Shown: positions 19,552 to 28,407 of the stretch, piece by piece
Position numbering within the stretch: position 1 is the stretch's first letter
Layout of the letters: each line of letters opens with the position of its first letter
From: Hoeflea phototrophica DFL-43
GTDB taxonomy: Bacteria; Pseudomonadota; Alphaproteobacteria; Rhizobiales; Rhizobiaceae
Assembly: GCF_000154705.2 (NCBI RefSeq)
Contig: NZ_CM002917.1
Location: 1,258,461-1,322,460, forward strand
DNA length: 64,000 bases
Reading direction: 5' to 3'
The notes under the pieces: model-generated
What the model was told of the DNA's origin: nothing
Seen by the model: only the letters and a program-made list of their open reading frames with translations
Databases searched by the model: none
Made by a program: the position numbers and the translations under genes

Positions 19552-19628
19552 TGGCGCACCCGACAGGATTCGAACCTGTGACCTCTGCCTTCGGAGGGCA
19601 GCACTCTATCCAGCTGAGCTACGGGTGC
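19552..19628 (-). tRNA. tRNA-Arg (anticodon CCG), CCA encoded
   Basis: The minus strand folds as a cloverleaf. The acceptor stem is GCACCCG/CGGGTGC, the D arm contains AGCTCAGCTGGATAGAG, and the anticodon stem is CTGCC/GGCAG. The loop is CTCCGAA, giving anticodon CCG (reads CGG, Arg). The T arm contains GGTTCGAATCC, the discriminator is G, and CCA is encoded at 19554-19552. No attachment-site duplication or integrase was seen nearby. 19629-19898 holds no recognisable gene. Confidence 0.95.
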
Positions 19629-19898
19629 ATCCGTGGCGCTTGACGGGTTGGAACCCGCCTGCTGTGTGCAGGCACGATCCAGTCCGCAAAGCAGCTGAGA
19701 CGCCGTCTTCTAGCTGATCCTGCAGCCCGCATCAATGGCGAAATCAACTGCTTTGAAACCTTGGTGCGCGAACCGCATGGCGCGCAAGCCCGCAATCATC
19801 GGGCCGGACTATGGAACCGGATTCGCGACCGCAACAGCAATCGCGAATGCGCCCTTTATGATAAATGAGGAGGGTGTTGCGGGTGTGCGGCAGGGCGT

Positions 19899-22565
19899 TC
19901 ACGCGATGTGGCGCAACTGGCTGTTTTTCATGAACTCGATCAGTTGAGCTGATGGCATCGGACGGGCCAGCGCATAGCCTTGCAGATCATCGCACCCCAT
20001 GTCGCGCAGGATGGCGGCATGCTCCATAGTTTCCACCCCCTCGGCGATGACCCTGATGTTGAGCGATCTGCCGATTTCGATGATCGAACCTGCAAGCCGC
20101 CGCTGGCTGGAGCTGTTCACGATCGGCAAGATCAATTGCCGATCGATTTTCAGACGGCTGGGGCGGACCTGGAGAAGGCTGACAATGGAGGCATAGCCGG
20201 AACCGAAGTCATCGATCTCGATCTCGATCCCCAGTTGCTTCAGTTTGGCGATGTTGCGGGTGACCGTCTCGTCGCGCTCATCGAGAAAGATGGATTCGAG
20301 AAGTTCGAAGGACAATGTTCCCGGCGTGAACGACAGCCCCTCAAGGCTTTCGATAAGATCGTCTTCATGGAACCGGCCGGCCGACACATTGACCCCGGTC
20401 TTCGGCACATCAATGCCCGCGGCCTTCCAGCGCGTCGAATGCCAGAGAACCTGCTTGAGAATGCTGCGGTCAATGAGATGGACCACATTGAGTTCGTTGG
20501 CCGTCTGAAGGAATTGGTCCGGGACGAGCAGGCCATCCTTGGGGTGGTCCCACCGCGCCAGGGCTTCAACACCGATAAGTTCGAGCGATTGGGCGTCGAA
20601 CTGTGGCTGGAAGTAGGGCAGAAACTCCCCGCGTTCCAGACCATTGAGAATGTCGTCGGCAACGCGCTTGTTGTGGATGATTTCCGCCTTCAGCGAACTG
20701 GTGAAAAACTCGAAACGGTTCCGGCCGTTGCTTTTCGCACGGTAGAGCGCAATGTCCGCGTCGATAAGAAGCCGCTCGCCACAGCTCGGCGTCTCGAGAT
20801 CTGCAAAGGCGATGCCGATGCTGACGCCGAAGCGGCATTCATGCTTGCCGTAGGGGACCGGCTTGCGGATCCTGTCGATGATGCGGCTGGCGATCCGCGA
20901 CAGCTCTGGTTCTCCCGTCTCGCTGGTGATCGCCAGAACAAATTCATCGCCACCAATCCGGGCAATGAAATCGCCCGCCCGGGAGCTCTCCTGGAGGATG
21001 GAAGCCGTGTGGATCAGCATGGCGTCACCGGCTGCATGCCCCAGCGTGTCGTTGATCTGCTTGAAGCGGTCCAGGTCGATGTGCAAAAGCGCGGTGATCG
21101 ACTTGTCCTTGCTGGCCTGGGTCAGATGCTGGTCGAGGTAACGCCTGTTGGGCAGCCCGGTCAGGCTGTCATGCAGCGAGTTGTACTCCATCTGTGCGCG
21201 AGCGTCCTCGAGCTCAAGATTGCGCAGCTCTGCGCTCTCCATGGCGGTCATGAGGTGGTCTTTGAGCTCGATGTCCTGCGAGACGTCCCAGTTGACGCCA
21301 ATGATCTTGCGTCTGCCATCCGTCTCCTGGTTGATGGCGCCGATTGTCCGGATCCAGCGCAAATCCCCATTGCGGCTGACAACGCGAAATTCCGAATTGT
21401 AAGGCGCGCTGGAATTCAGTGAATGCTCGAACTCGACTTCCGCGCGCACCCTGTCTTCTGGGTGAAGCGCGTTCTTCCAGTCCTCGACGCGAAGCTGTGT
21501 TGTGTCATCATCGATGCCGTACAATTCACGTGTCCGGCTGTCCCAGGTTAAATCGCCGGAGTCGGTATCCATTTCCCAAACGCCGATTTTTGACGTTTCA
21601 AGCGCCAGTGTCAGCCGCTGCGACAGTTGCTGCAGCAACCGCTCACGACGGTTGAGCTCTTTGATGTCTGCCCGATGACGATCATAAAAATGCCCGGCAA
21701 CCAGGATTGGAACGACCACCAGCAAACCGCCCAAAACAACAAGCATCCTGACTTGCCAGGCATTGGGAGGATGCGTCGACCATCCCTCACGCGGGGTTGC
21801 GGCAAGGTGCCAGCTGCCACTTGGCAAGCGCACATCCAGGGAAACCGGGTCTCTGTCGAAAAGCTCCGCCGAACCGAAAAACACCGCCCCGTCTTTCCCG
21901 GTCGCGTCCTTTCCGGTGATTGCGATATCAAGCGGCAGGTCGTCCGCCAGAATGCCGCTGTCTGCGTAGAGCATTTCCACATCTATCACGGCGGAGACAA
22001 TTCCCCAGAAATTGTCTTCTGTCTCAATGCCATTCAGATACACAGGAAACCGGGCGATGAAGCCCTGTCCGCCCTGCAACAGATTTGTCGGGCCGGCAAC
22101 AACCACGTCACCGGTTTCAACAACGCGCATGGCCGCTTCACGTTGTGCCTGGTTCTTGCGGTAGTCGAGCCCTACGGCCGCGCGATTGCCCTCGATGGGA
22201 TGCATCAGACTTATGACGAGATCAGGCGCGCCGGCAATGTTGCGCAGCATTGGCTGCCTGTGCATGAGGTTTCTGGCGATTGCACTGAAGCGGCGCTGGG
22301 ACATGTTCGGTTCAGTTCCGATGACCGCCGCCATGCCCCGTACGATTTGGATCTTGCTGTTGAAGCTGTCTTCCAGTTTGGCGCGAACCTGCCCCAGCTG
22401 ATTGCTGACCGTGGCGCGTTCGCGTTGATGATGAACAGCCTGGTTTTGCTGCTCCGCCAAGAAACCGGCTGCACATGTAACCGCCAGGGCGATACAGGCC
22501 GCGAAAAGGTTCGGCCGTGACCACATGCGGCTCTGCATCTCAGTAGTGTGTGAGACCTTGGGCAT
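19899..22565 (-). CDS. CHASE-PAS-GGDEF-EAL cyclic-di-GMP turnover protein
   Basis: Membrane sensor of 888 aa that may make and/or degrade c-di-GMP. A transmembrane segment lies at about residues 19-37, a periplasmic CHASE domain at about 60-260 (IAGAPDLVISLMHPI), and a second transmembrane segment at about 272-292. A PAS/PAC domain follows at about 320-430 (GVWEMDTDSGDLTWDSRT). The GGDEF domain has an intact GGDEF at about 535 and an RxxD (RAGD) five residues before it, the inhibitory I-site. The EAL domain starts near 655 with EALARW at about 667. Both catalytic signatures look intact, so the net activity cannot be told. It stands alone. Its position near a giant adhesin locus is suggestive, but it has no HAMP/LapD layout. 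Confidence 0.93.
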   Translation of the reverse strand: MPKVSHTTEMQSRMWSRPNLFAACIALAVTCAAGFLAEQQNQAVHHQRERATVSNQLGQVRAKLEDSFNSKIQIVRGMAAVIGTEPNMSQRRFSAIARNLMHRQPMLRNIAGAPDLVISLMHPIEGNRAAVGLDYRKNQAQREAAMRVVETGDVVVAGPTNLLQGGQGFIARFPVYLNGIETEDNFWGIVSAVIDVEMLYADSGILADDLPLDIAITGKDATGKDGAVFFGSAELFDRDPVSLDVRLPSGSWHLAATPREGWSTHPPNAWQVRMLVVLGGLLVVVPILVAGHFYDRHRADIKELNRRERLLQQLSQRLTLALETSKIGVWEMDTDSGDLTWDSRTRELYGIDDDTTQLRVEDWKNALHPEDRVRAEVEFEHSLNSSAPYNSEFRVVSRNGDLRWIRTIGAINQETDGRRKIIGVNWDVSQDIELKDHLMTAMESAELRNLELEDARAQMEYNSLHDSLTGLPNRRYLDQHLTQASKDKSITALLHIDLDRFKQINDTLGHAAGDAMLIHTASILQESSRAGDFIARIGGDEFVLAITSETGEPELSRIASRIIDRIRKPVPYGKHECRFGVSIGIAFADLETPSCGERLLIDADIALYRAKSNGRNRFEFFTSSLKAEIIHNKRVADDILNGLERGEFLPYFQPQFDAQSLELIGVEALARWDHPKDGLLVPDQFLQTANELNVVHLIDRSILKQVLWHSTRWKAAGIDVPKTGVNVSAGRFHEDDLIESLEGLSFTPGTLSFELLESIFLDERDETVTRNIAKLKQLGIEIEIDDFGSGYASIVSLLQVRPSRLKIDRQLILPIVNSSSQRRLAGSIIEIGRSLNIRVIAEGVETMEHAAILRDMGCDDLQGYALARPMPSAQLIEFMKNSQLRHIA

Positions 22566-23064
22566 TGGTGTTCCTGGAACGTATTTCTACAGCCGATGAG
22601 TGTGCCTTGCATGAAAATTGATCAGTTCATGATCCATCGGAAAATATTATAAAATGTTAAATTCGATGTTCGCGGTGCCCCAAGTCTGTGTTTTGTCCAG
22701 GGTTGACGCCGAAAAGGATGATAGATGCTCTCCGTCCAATCAAGCTCCTGACAATTTCAACGGCTCTCAGGTTGGTTCAGCAGACTTCATCTTCAGAGCA
22801 GGCCCATTTGCTTTTTCCTGTCTTGCGAACACCATTCCAGGGGGCCCGATCTGCAGTCTGGCGCCTTGAAGGCTCCACCAGCGGGGCGCGGACCATCGGT
22901 CATCCGCCGGAAAGCATGGATGACAAAGCCGCTTCCCGGTGTATAAATGTAAGCGCTGCCATGTTGCTGATCAGGGAGAGAGGATCGCGACTTGGACAGG
23001 CCAGTCTTTTGCAAATGGCTCGCAAAGCCGCTGTAATCCTATGAAATTCCTTGGGAGGAAACAC
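22566..23064. other. Long leader region upstream of tctC
   Basis: About 500 nt lie between the divergent c-di-GMP gene and tctC. No convincing coding frame was found. The segment near 22640-22670 is AT-rich and could carry a promoter for the leftward gene. A LacI-type palindrome lies at 22947-22962. A clear ribosome-binding site (GGGAGGA, about 23053-23059) precedes the tctC ATG. Confidence 0.5.
22947..22962. promoter_or_regulatory. Possible LacI/GalR-type operator upstream of tctC
   Basis: ATGTAAGCGCTGCCAT is an imperfect 16-nt palindrome around AGC|GCT, matching at six of eight half-site positions. That is the layout of LacI/GalR-family operators. It lies about 100 nt before the tctC start, and no regulator gene is adjacent. 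One short palindrome is weak evidence. Confidence 0.3.
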
Positions 23065-24021
23065 ATGCTCAATCTTAAAACCGTCAAGGCATTGGCGATC
23101 GCTTCGGCCGTTTCGTTGGCTGCCGCAACGGGCGCCATGGCGTTCCCGGACAAGCCGATCGAATACATCATCCCGTTTGGTCCAGGGGGCGAATCCGATA
23201 TCTCGGCGCGGTTCCAGCAGCCTTTCTTCAAGGACAAGTTCGGTCAGGATCTCGTGGTCTCCTACAAGCCTGGCGGCGGCGGTGCCGTTGGCTGGGCGCA
23301 GCTCAATTCGATGGCTGGCGATGGTTACACCATCATGGGCATCAACCTGCCTCACATCGTCATTCAACCGGCCCAGAAGGACGTTGGCTACACCACGGCC
23401 GACATCAACGCCTTCTTTATGTTCCACTACACGCCTGATGCGATCGTGGTGACTGCGGACAGCCCCTATCAGACGCTGGCGGACCTGATTGCTGATGCCA
23501 AGGCCAATCCCGGTGCGCTGACCATGTCCGGCTCCGGCAAGGCCACCGCCAACCATCTCGCGCAGATCCGCTTTGACGAGATGGCGGGGATCAAGACCAC
23601 CTATGTGCCGTTCAAGGGCACCGGCGCTTCGACCACAGCCAATCTTGGCAAGCAGGTCAAGGCGCAATGGGGTTACACCACCGTGGGCGCGGCGCAGGGG
23701 GATGCCGTGCGCATGCTGGCCGTGGCCATGGAAGAGCGGCATCCGCTGTTCCCGGACGTGCCGACCTTCAAGGAGCTTGGCTTCGACATGGTCGGCGGCG
23801 CTTACCGCGGCATGGCCGTTCCCAAGGAAACGCCTGCTGATGTCGTCAAGGCGTTGTCGGATGCATTTGCAGAAGTCAATGCCGATGAGGCCTTCCGCAA
23901 ACAGATGCTTGATGGCGGTTTCGCACTTCTCGATGTGGACTCGGCCGGCATGGCTGACTTCATGAAGGCGCGCACCGAGGAGTATGTTGCTGCTGCAACT
24001 GCGGCCGGCCTTCTCAACTGA
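23065..24021 (+). CDS. tctC: Tripartite tricarboxylate transporter substrate-binding protein (TctC family)
   Basis: Periplasmic binding protein, 318 aa. It has a Sec signal peptide (LAIASAVSLAAATGAMA, cleavage near residue 26), then the family core FPDKPIEYIIPFGPGGESD. Later family landmarks include VSYKPGGGGAVGW and the GSGKATANHLAQ region. ATG 23065 is chosen because GGGAGGA sits just before it and the signal peptide begins directly; an ATG further upstream (23041) lacks this. It is the first gene of tctCAB. The ligand is unknown: this family carries citrate and other carboxylates, and also unrelated compounds. A perfect 13-bp hairpin after the stop probably sets higher expression of this protein than of the membrane subunits. 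Confidence 0.92.
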   Translation: MLNLKTVKALAIASAVSLAAATGAMAFPDKPIEYIIPFGPGGESDISARFQQPFFKDKFGQDLVVSYKPGGGGAVGWAQLNSMAGDGYTIMGINLPHIVIQPAQKDVGYTTADINAFFMFHYTPDAIVVTADSPYQTLADLIADAKANPGALTMSGSGKATANHLAQIRFDEMAGIKTTYVPFKGTGASTTANLGKQVKAQWGYTTVGAAQGDAVRMLAVAMEERHPLFPDVPTFKELGFDMVGGAYRGMAVPKETPADVVKALSDAFAEVNADEAFRKQMLDGGFALLDVDSAGMADFMKARTEEYVAAATAAGLLN

Positions 24022-24030
24022 TCTGCCCGA

Positions 24031-24060
24031 CACGCCCGGATCAGATATGATCCGGGCGTG
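24031..24060 (+). terminator. Intercistronic hairpin after tctC
   Basis: CACGCCCGGATCA, loop GATA, TGATCCGGGCGTG: a perfect 13-bp stem starting 10 nt after the tctC stop. Only a short pyrimidine-rich tail (CTCCTCTTT) follows, so partial termination or 3'-end protection is likelier than a complete stop. Confidence 0.75.
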
Positions 24061-24152
24061 CTCCTCTTTGGTCCGGTCTGCGTTGCAGCGCCTCATGGAT
24101 ATCGTGAGGGCGGCAATGATGACGGGCGGCTTTGTCTGAACGGGTGGATCTG

Positions 24153-25667
24153 ATGGATTTTGAAAATCTCGCCAATGCGCTGACCCTGACCAATCTGGCG
24201 CTGGCCTTGTTCGGCGTTGTCGCCGGCACGGTGATCGGGTCGATCCCCGGGCTTTCGGCAACCATGGCAGTGGCCGTTCTGGTGCCGATTACCTTTGCCA
24301 TGGCGCCGGCTTCGGCCCTGATCCTGCTTGGCGCAATCTACACCGGCGCGATCTATGGCGGGGCCTATTCGGCGATCCTGCTCAACACCCCCGGCACACC
24401 TTCCGCGATTGCGACCACATTTGACGGCTACCCCATGGCCAAGCGCGGTGATGGTGATCTCGCCGTGGCAATAGCCTGCTATGCCAGCGTGGTCGGCGGA
24501 TTGATTGGCGCGCTGGCGCTGCTGCTTCTCGCCCCGCCGCTTTCCACCGTGGCCTTGGCATTCGGTCCGGTTGAATATCTATGGCTGTCGATTTTCGGGC
24601 TGTCGCTGATTGCGTCGCTGTCGACCGGCAATGTGCTCAAGGGGCTGGCCGGTGGCGCCTTCGGCCTGCTGCTTTCCTGTGTCGGCGTCGCCGAGATCTC
24701 CGCCGACATCCGGCTGACCTTTGGCAGCTCGACGATGATCGGCGGCATCGAGGTGGTCGGCGCGCTGATCGGGCTTTACTGCATCCCGGTGCTCATTGAT
24801 CTGGTGGCAACGCCGGAGCGTCATCTCAAGGTCGAGGACGGCGTCCGCGCGGTGCGCTTCAGGGAAGGTGCCAGGATCGCCTGGGCCTCGCGCTTCAACC
24901 TGGTTCGCTCCTCCATCATCGGAACCGTGATCGGCATTTTGCCCGGCGCCGGCGGCTCGGTCGCGGGCTTGGTCGCCTATTCCGAAGCCAAGCGCACGGC
25001 AAAGCCGCATCAGAAATTCGGCGAGGGTGAGCCGGACGGCATCATGGCCACCGAATCCGCCAACAATGCCACTGTTGGCGGCGGCTTCATTCCCACGCTG
25101 GTGCTCGGCATTCCCGGCACGCCGCCCGATGCGGTGATCCTCGGCGCGCTGTTGGTGCAGGGCGTGCGCACCGGCCCGGCGCTGTTTGATGGCGGCGGTT
25201 CGATCGTCTATACCTTTATCTTCGGGCTTTTCATTGCCACCATCCTGATGTTGCCGACGGGGCTTTTGATCGGGCGTTATGCCTACAAGACCATCGTCAC
25301 GATCCCCAAGACGATACTGGTGCCAACCGTTGGCTTCATGACCATCATCGGCACCTTCGCCATCCGCAATTCGATTTCCGATGTCATCATCATGATCGTT
25401 CTGGGATCCGTTGGCTGGGTGCTGTCGCGCTTTGGCTTTGCGGCTTCGCCGATCGTGCTCGGCCTCATTCTGGGTCCGATTGCCGAGCAGGGCTTTGTCC
25501 AGGCCTGGATCATCGGCGATGCCACCGGCAACCTCATGGGCATGTTCTTCGGGCGGCCGATTTCGCTGGCGATCATCGCCTTCACGATCCTTTCGCTGCT
25601 GTACCCGGTTTTTCAAAGCCGCCGTGCCAAACGTCTTCTCGAAATGCAGGCCAATTCCAATGACTGA
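24153..25667 (+). CDS. tctA: Tripartite tricarboxylate transporter large membrane subunit (TctA family)
   Basis: Polytopic permease, 504 aa, about 11-12 transmembrane segments, which drives secondary uptake of the ligand delivered by TctC. Family landmarks are GSIPGLSATMAVAVLVP near the N-terminus, AIYGGAYSAILLNTPGTP (residues ~70-90), and the repeated GFIPTLVLGIPGTP motif around 315. ATG 24153 (MDFENLANAL) is preferred over TTG 24132 because it fits family N-termini. Its 3' end overlaps tctB by 8 nt. Gene order C-A-B is one of the arrangements found for this system. Confidence 0.92.
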   Translation: MDFENLANALTLTNLALALFGVVAGTVIGSIPGLSATMAVAVLVPITFAMAPASALILLGAIYTGAIYGGAYSAILLNTPGTPSAIATTFDGYPMAKRGDGDLAVAIACYASVVGGLIGALALLLLAPPLSTVALAFGPVEYLWLSIFGLSLIASLSTGNVLKGLAGGAFGLLLSCVGVAEISADIRLTFGSSTMIGGIEVVGALIGLYCIPVLIDLVATPERHLKVEDGVRAVRFREGARIAWASRFNLVRSSIIGTVIGILPGAGGSVAGLVAYSEAKRTAKPHQKFGEGEPDGIMATESANNATVGGGFIPTLVLGIPGTPPDAVILGALLVQGVRTGPALFDGGGSIVYTFIFGLFIATILMLPTGLLIGRYAYKTIVTIPKTILVPTVGFMTIIGTFAIRNSISDVIIMIVLGSVGWVLSRFGFAASPIVLGLILGPIAEQGFVQAWIIGDATGNLMGMFFGRPISLAIIAFTILSLLYPVFQSRRAKRLLEMQANSND

Positions 25668-26118
25668 CAGCTCGTCCAATCCCGGCAAGAAAGATGTCGG
25701 AACGCTCATCATTGCGGGTCTTTTCGTGGCACTCGGCCTGATCACGCTCAATGATGTAACCGGTTATTCGGACACCGATTCCATCGTGTTTCCGAGTTTC
25801 GTCGCCTATGCGCTGATCTTCATGTCGGTGCTGGTGATCATCTATTCATGGCTCAAACCCAACCCCGACAATGGCTTCGGCAAGGGCGATTGGTGGCGCC
25901 GGCTGCTGCTGGTCGCAAGCATGATCGCTGCCTGCCTGGTGATGCCCTATGCAGGCTTTTTACCGGCAACGGCGATTGCCTTTGCCGGCAGCCTGTTCGC
26001 CGCGCGGCATGAAGGCTGGGACATGCGAAGCGGGCTTGTGTTTGCCGGCTCCGGCGCGGTCATCATGGCCGGATTCTACGCATTGTTCCGCTTTGCGCTC
26101 GGCGTCCCGCTGCCGTGA
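25660..26118 (+). CDS. tctB: Tripartite tricarboxylate transporter small membrane subunit (TctB family)
   Basis: Four-helix membrane protein of 152 aa, the usual size for TctB. Predicted helices are TLIIAGLFVALGLITL, VAYALIFMSVLVIIYSW, LLLVASMIAACLVMPYAGFL and SGAVIMAGFYALFRFALG. It partners TctA; the genes overlap by 8 nt, indicating translational coupling. It converges with the epimerase gene, leaving a 10-nt gap. Sequence conservation in this family is low, so the call rests on size, topology and position. Confidence 0.88.
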   Translation: MTDSSSNPGKKDVGTLIIAGLFVALGLITLNDVTGYSDTDSIVFPSFVAYALIFMSVLVIIYSWLKPNPDNGFGKGDWWRRLLLVASMIAACLVMPYAGFLPATAIAFAGSLFAARHEGWDMRSGLVFAGSGAVIMAGFYALFRFALGVPLP

Positions 26119-26128
26119 CAGGGACCGC

Positions 26129-27013
26129 CTATTCCACGTATTTGCGCCAGTCGTGCTCTTCCTTGAATCCGAGCATCTCGCGGATCTTGCGGTTTGAGTA
26201 AAGCGCCTCATGCTCACCCATCTCGCGGGTGACGGGCACACCTGGGAAGAACCGCTCGGTGATCTCGGCCGTCGGCATGTCGACCGAATTGGTGTCGTTT
26301 CCGGCATTGAAGACCTGGAACCCGAGCCCGTCGGTTTTCAGGCACCGGTCGACGATCTGTCCCAGATCGCGCGCATCGATGTAACAGAAGATGTTGCGGC
26401 GGCGGACCTCTGGATGGGCGCAATAGTGCTTGAAATTGGGATATTCATGCGGCTCTATGACGTTGCCGATCCGCAGTGCATAGATGTCGAACCCGGACCG
26501 GCGCTGGAAGCTGCGCGCGGTCTGTTCGTTGAGCACCTTTGAAAGCCCGTAGGAATCCATCGGATTGACATCCATGTCCTCTTCGACCGGCAGGGCAGGC
26601 GGGTTGGCCGTGCCATCGGCGAAGCAGACGCCATAGGTGGTTTCCGAAGAAGCCACGATGATCTTGTTGATGCCGAGCTTCACCGCAGCCTCAACCACAT
26701 TGTAGGTGCCGACAGTGTTGACCCGGAAGGTTTCATTGTCGGGATTGATGAGAATGCGCGGTACGGCCGCAAAATGCACCACGGCATCGAATTTCGGAAC
26801 GCCGGTGCCCGGCTCCAACTCATCGAAATTTGCGTAGCTCGACATCACGTTGAACATCTGGCCTGAATCCGTGATGTCGGCGGTCAGATTGTCCACGCCC
26901 GGATGGTCGAGCGGCGTCAGATCCACATTGACCACCCGGTGGCCCTGATCAAGCAGATAGGGAACCACATGTTTACCGGCCTTGCCGGAACCACCTGTAA
27001 ACAGAATGCGCAT
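26129..27013 (-). CDS. NAD-dependent epimerase/dehydratase (extended SDR)
   Basis: Soluble 294-aa nucleotide-sugar or sugar oxidoreductase. The N-terminal NAD fold has the TGGSGKAGKHVV loop (extended-SDR type TGxxGxxG). The active-site pattern is Ser in VASSETTYG and YGLSK (YxxxK) at about residue 155. C-terminal parts (CYIDARDLGQIVDRCL; FQVFNAGNDTNS) match the epimerase family. The length and the ASSETTYG stretch also recall uronate dehydrogenases, so sugar-acid oxidation is possible. AAGGGAG precedes the ATG. It lies 37 nt downstream of the BaiN-like gene on the same strand and may be co-transcribed with it. Confidence 0.87.
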   Translation of the reverse strand: MRILFTGGSGKAGKHVVPYLLDQGHRVVNVDLTPLDHPGVDNLTADITDSGQMFNVMSSYANFDELEPGTGVPKFDAVVHFAAVPRILINPDNETFRVNTVGTYNVVEAAVKLGINKIIVASSETTYGVCFADGTANPPALPVEEDMDVNPMDSYGLSKVLNEQTARSFQRRSGFDIYALRIGNVIEPHEYPNFKHYCAHPEVRRRNIFCYIDARDLGQIVDRCLKTDGLGFQVFNAGNDTNSVDMPTAEITERFFPGVPVTREMGEHEALYSNRKIREMLGFKEEHDWRKYVE

Positions 27014-27050
27014 TTTTCAACTCCCTTTTTTAGCCAGCCTCTTCCCTGAC

Positions 27051-28241
27051 CTAAATATGCCGCCCCGCGGCCACGCCTGATGACCAGGCCCACTGAAAAT
27101 TATGTCCCCCCAGATGACCGGTGACATCGACCACTTCGCCGATGAAATGCAATCCGGGCACCAGGCGGCTTTCCATCGTCTTCTGGTTTAGCTGATCTGT
27201 GTCCACACCGCCAAGTGTCACCTCGGCTGTGCGGTATCCTTCGGTCCCGCCAGGGATCAGTTCGAAGCCGTGCAGTCGCGCGGCAATCGTCTCGATGGCC
27301 GCATTGCTCATATCCGCGAGGCGAATAGCGGAGTCTCCGGTTTGGCTCTCGAGATGCTGCGCCAGGCGCTTGGGCACGATCTCGCCCAGCGTTGTCCAAG
27401 GCGAGCCTTTGGGCCGCGACGAACGTTCCTGCTTGAGTGCGTCCGCGAGATCACGGTCGGGTGCCAGATCGATGCTGAGCCGGTCGCCATCGCGCCAATA
27501 GGAGGATATTTGCAGCATCGCCGGACCGGAAAGCCCGCGATGGGTGAACAGCATCGCCTCGCGGAAGGTCGCGCCATTGCAGCGCGCATTGACATCAACG
27601 GCAACGCCGGACAGTGCGCTCCAGCTTTCCGCCATGTTTGAGGCCCATGTGAAGGGAACCAGACCGGCGCGTGTCTCGGTCACCCTGTGGCCGAACCGGG
27701 CGGCAATCTCATAGCCCAGACCGGTGGCGCCCATCTTGGGGATCGATTTGCCGCCGGTCGCAACCACCAGCCTGTCGGCTTGCCAGTTACCCTGGCTGGT
27801 TTGGACATCGAAGCCTTGATCTGCCTGGTTGACCTCAAGGATCTCGGTCGAGAGCTCGAGCCGTACACCGGCATCGCGCATGTCGCCGGTCAGCATGTTG
27901 ATGATGTCGCGCGCCGAGCTGTCGCAAAACAGCTGGCCAAGCGTTTTCTCATGATAGGCGATGCCACGCGCTTTCACCCGGTCAATGAAATCATGCTGGG
28001 TGAAGGATCTGAGCGCGGAAATCGCAAAGCGCGGGTTGTTCGACAGAAAGTTGCCAGGCCCGCAATGCAGATTGGTGAAATTGCACCGTCCACCGCCCGA
28101 GATACGGATTTTTTCTCCCGGCGCACGGGCATGGTCGATCACCGTGACCGAAAGCCCGCGACGACCGGCCTCGACCGCGCAGATCATCCCGGCGGCTCCC
28201 GCGCCCAGCACCATCACATCGGTTTTGTTGCGTGTCGGCAT
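27051..28241 (-). CDS. BaiN/HI0933-family NAD(P)/FAD-dependent flavoprotein
   Basis: Soluble 396-aa flavoprotein. It has an N-terminal dinucleotide-binding motif (VLGAGAAGMICAVEAG), followed by the family hallmark EKIRISGGGRCNFTN at about residues 45-58. The second FAD contact is ATGGKSIPKMGATG (~165). The C-terminal FIGEVVDVTGHLGGHNFQWAWSSG closes the fold and is diagnostic of the HI0933 group. Members are often annotated as aminoacetone oxidase-like or YhiN, but the physiological substrate is generally unknown. It is divergent from the mutarotase-like gene. Confidence 0.92.
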   Translation of the reverse strand: MPTRNKTDVMVLGAGAAGMICAVEAGRRGLSVTVIDHARAPGEKIRISGGGRCNFTNLHCGPGNFLSNNPRFAISALRSFTQHDFIDRVKARGIAYHEKTLGQLFCDSSARDIINMLTGDMRDAGVRLELSTEILEVNQADQGFDVQTSQGNWQADRLVVATGGKSIPKMGATGLGYEIAARFGHRVTETRAGLVPFTWASNMAESWSALSGVAVDVNARCNGATFREAMLFTHRGLSGPAMLQISSYWRDGDRLSIDLAPDRDLADALKQERSSRPKGSPWTTLGEIVPKRLAQHLESQTGDSAIRLADMSNAAIETIAARLHGFELIPGGTEGYRTAEVTLGGVDTDQLNQKTMESRLVPGLHFIGEVVDVTGHLGGHNFQWAWSSGVAAGRHI

Positions 28242-28407
28242 TCGCTCTCCCAGGACCCGCCGGAAGTGTGTCCGCGGATCGGCTCTGAGGCCCTAGCAGA
28301 TGAAACAGGATCGACAAAGCCCGCGACGGACATACGAGCCGCTCAGCCGAGTTGCCAGCCCACCCCGAGGAGAGATAGGGAGAAACTCCGCCTTTCCGGA
28401 GAACGCC

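Noticed and set aside
19552..19628. tRNA-Arg as an attachment site for a genomic island
   Set aside because: No integrase gene and no duplicated tRNA 3' end were seen within the window.
19980..21422. 480-codon plus-strand frame opposite the GGDEF-EAL gene
   Set aside because: The minus strand encodes clear GGDEF and EAL motifs; the plus-strand product has no recognisable domain.
19899..22565. The CHASE-GGDEF-EAL protein as a LapD-type receptor for the adhesin
   Set aside because: It has a CHASE and PAS layout with intact GGDEF and EAL signatures and no HAMP. LapD proteins have HAMP and degenerate catalytic sites.
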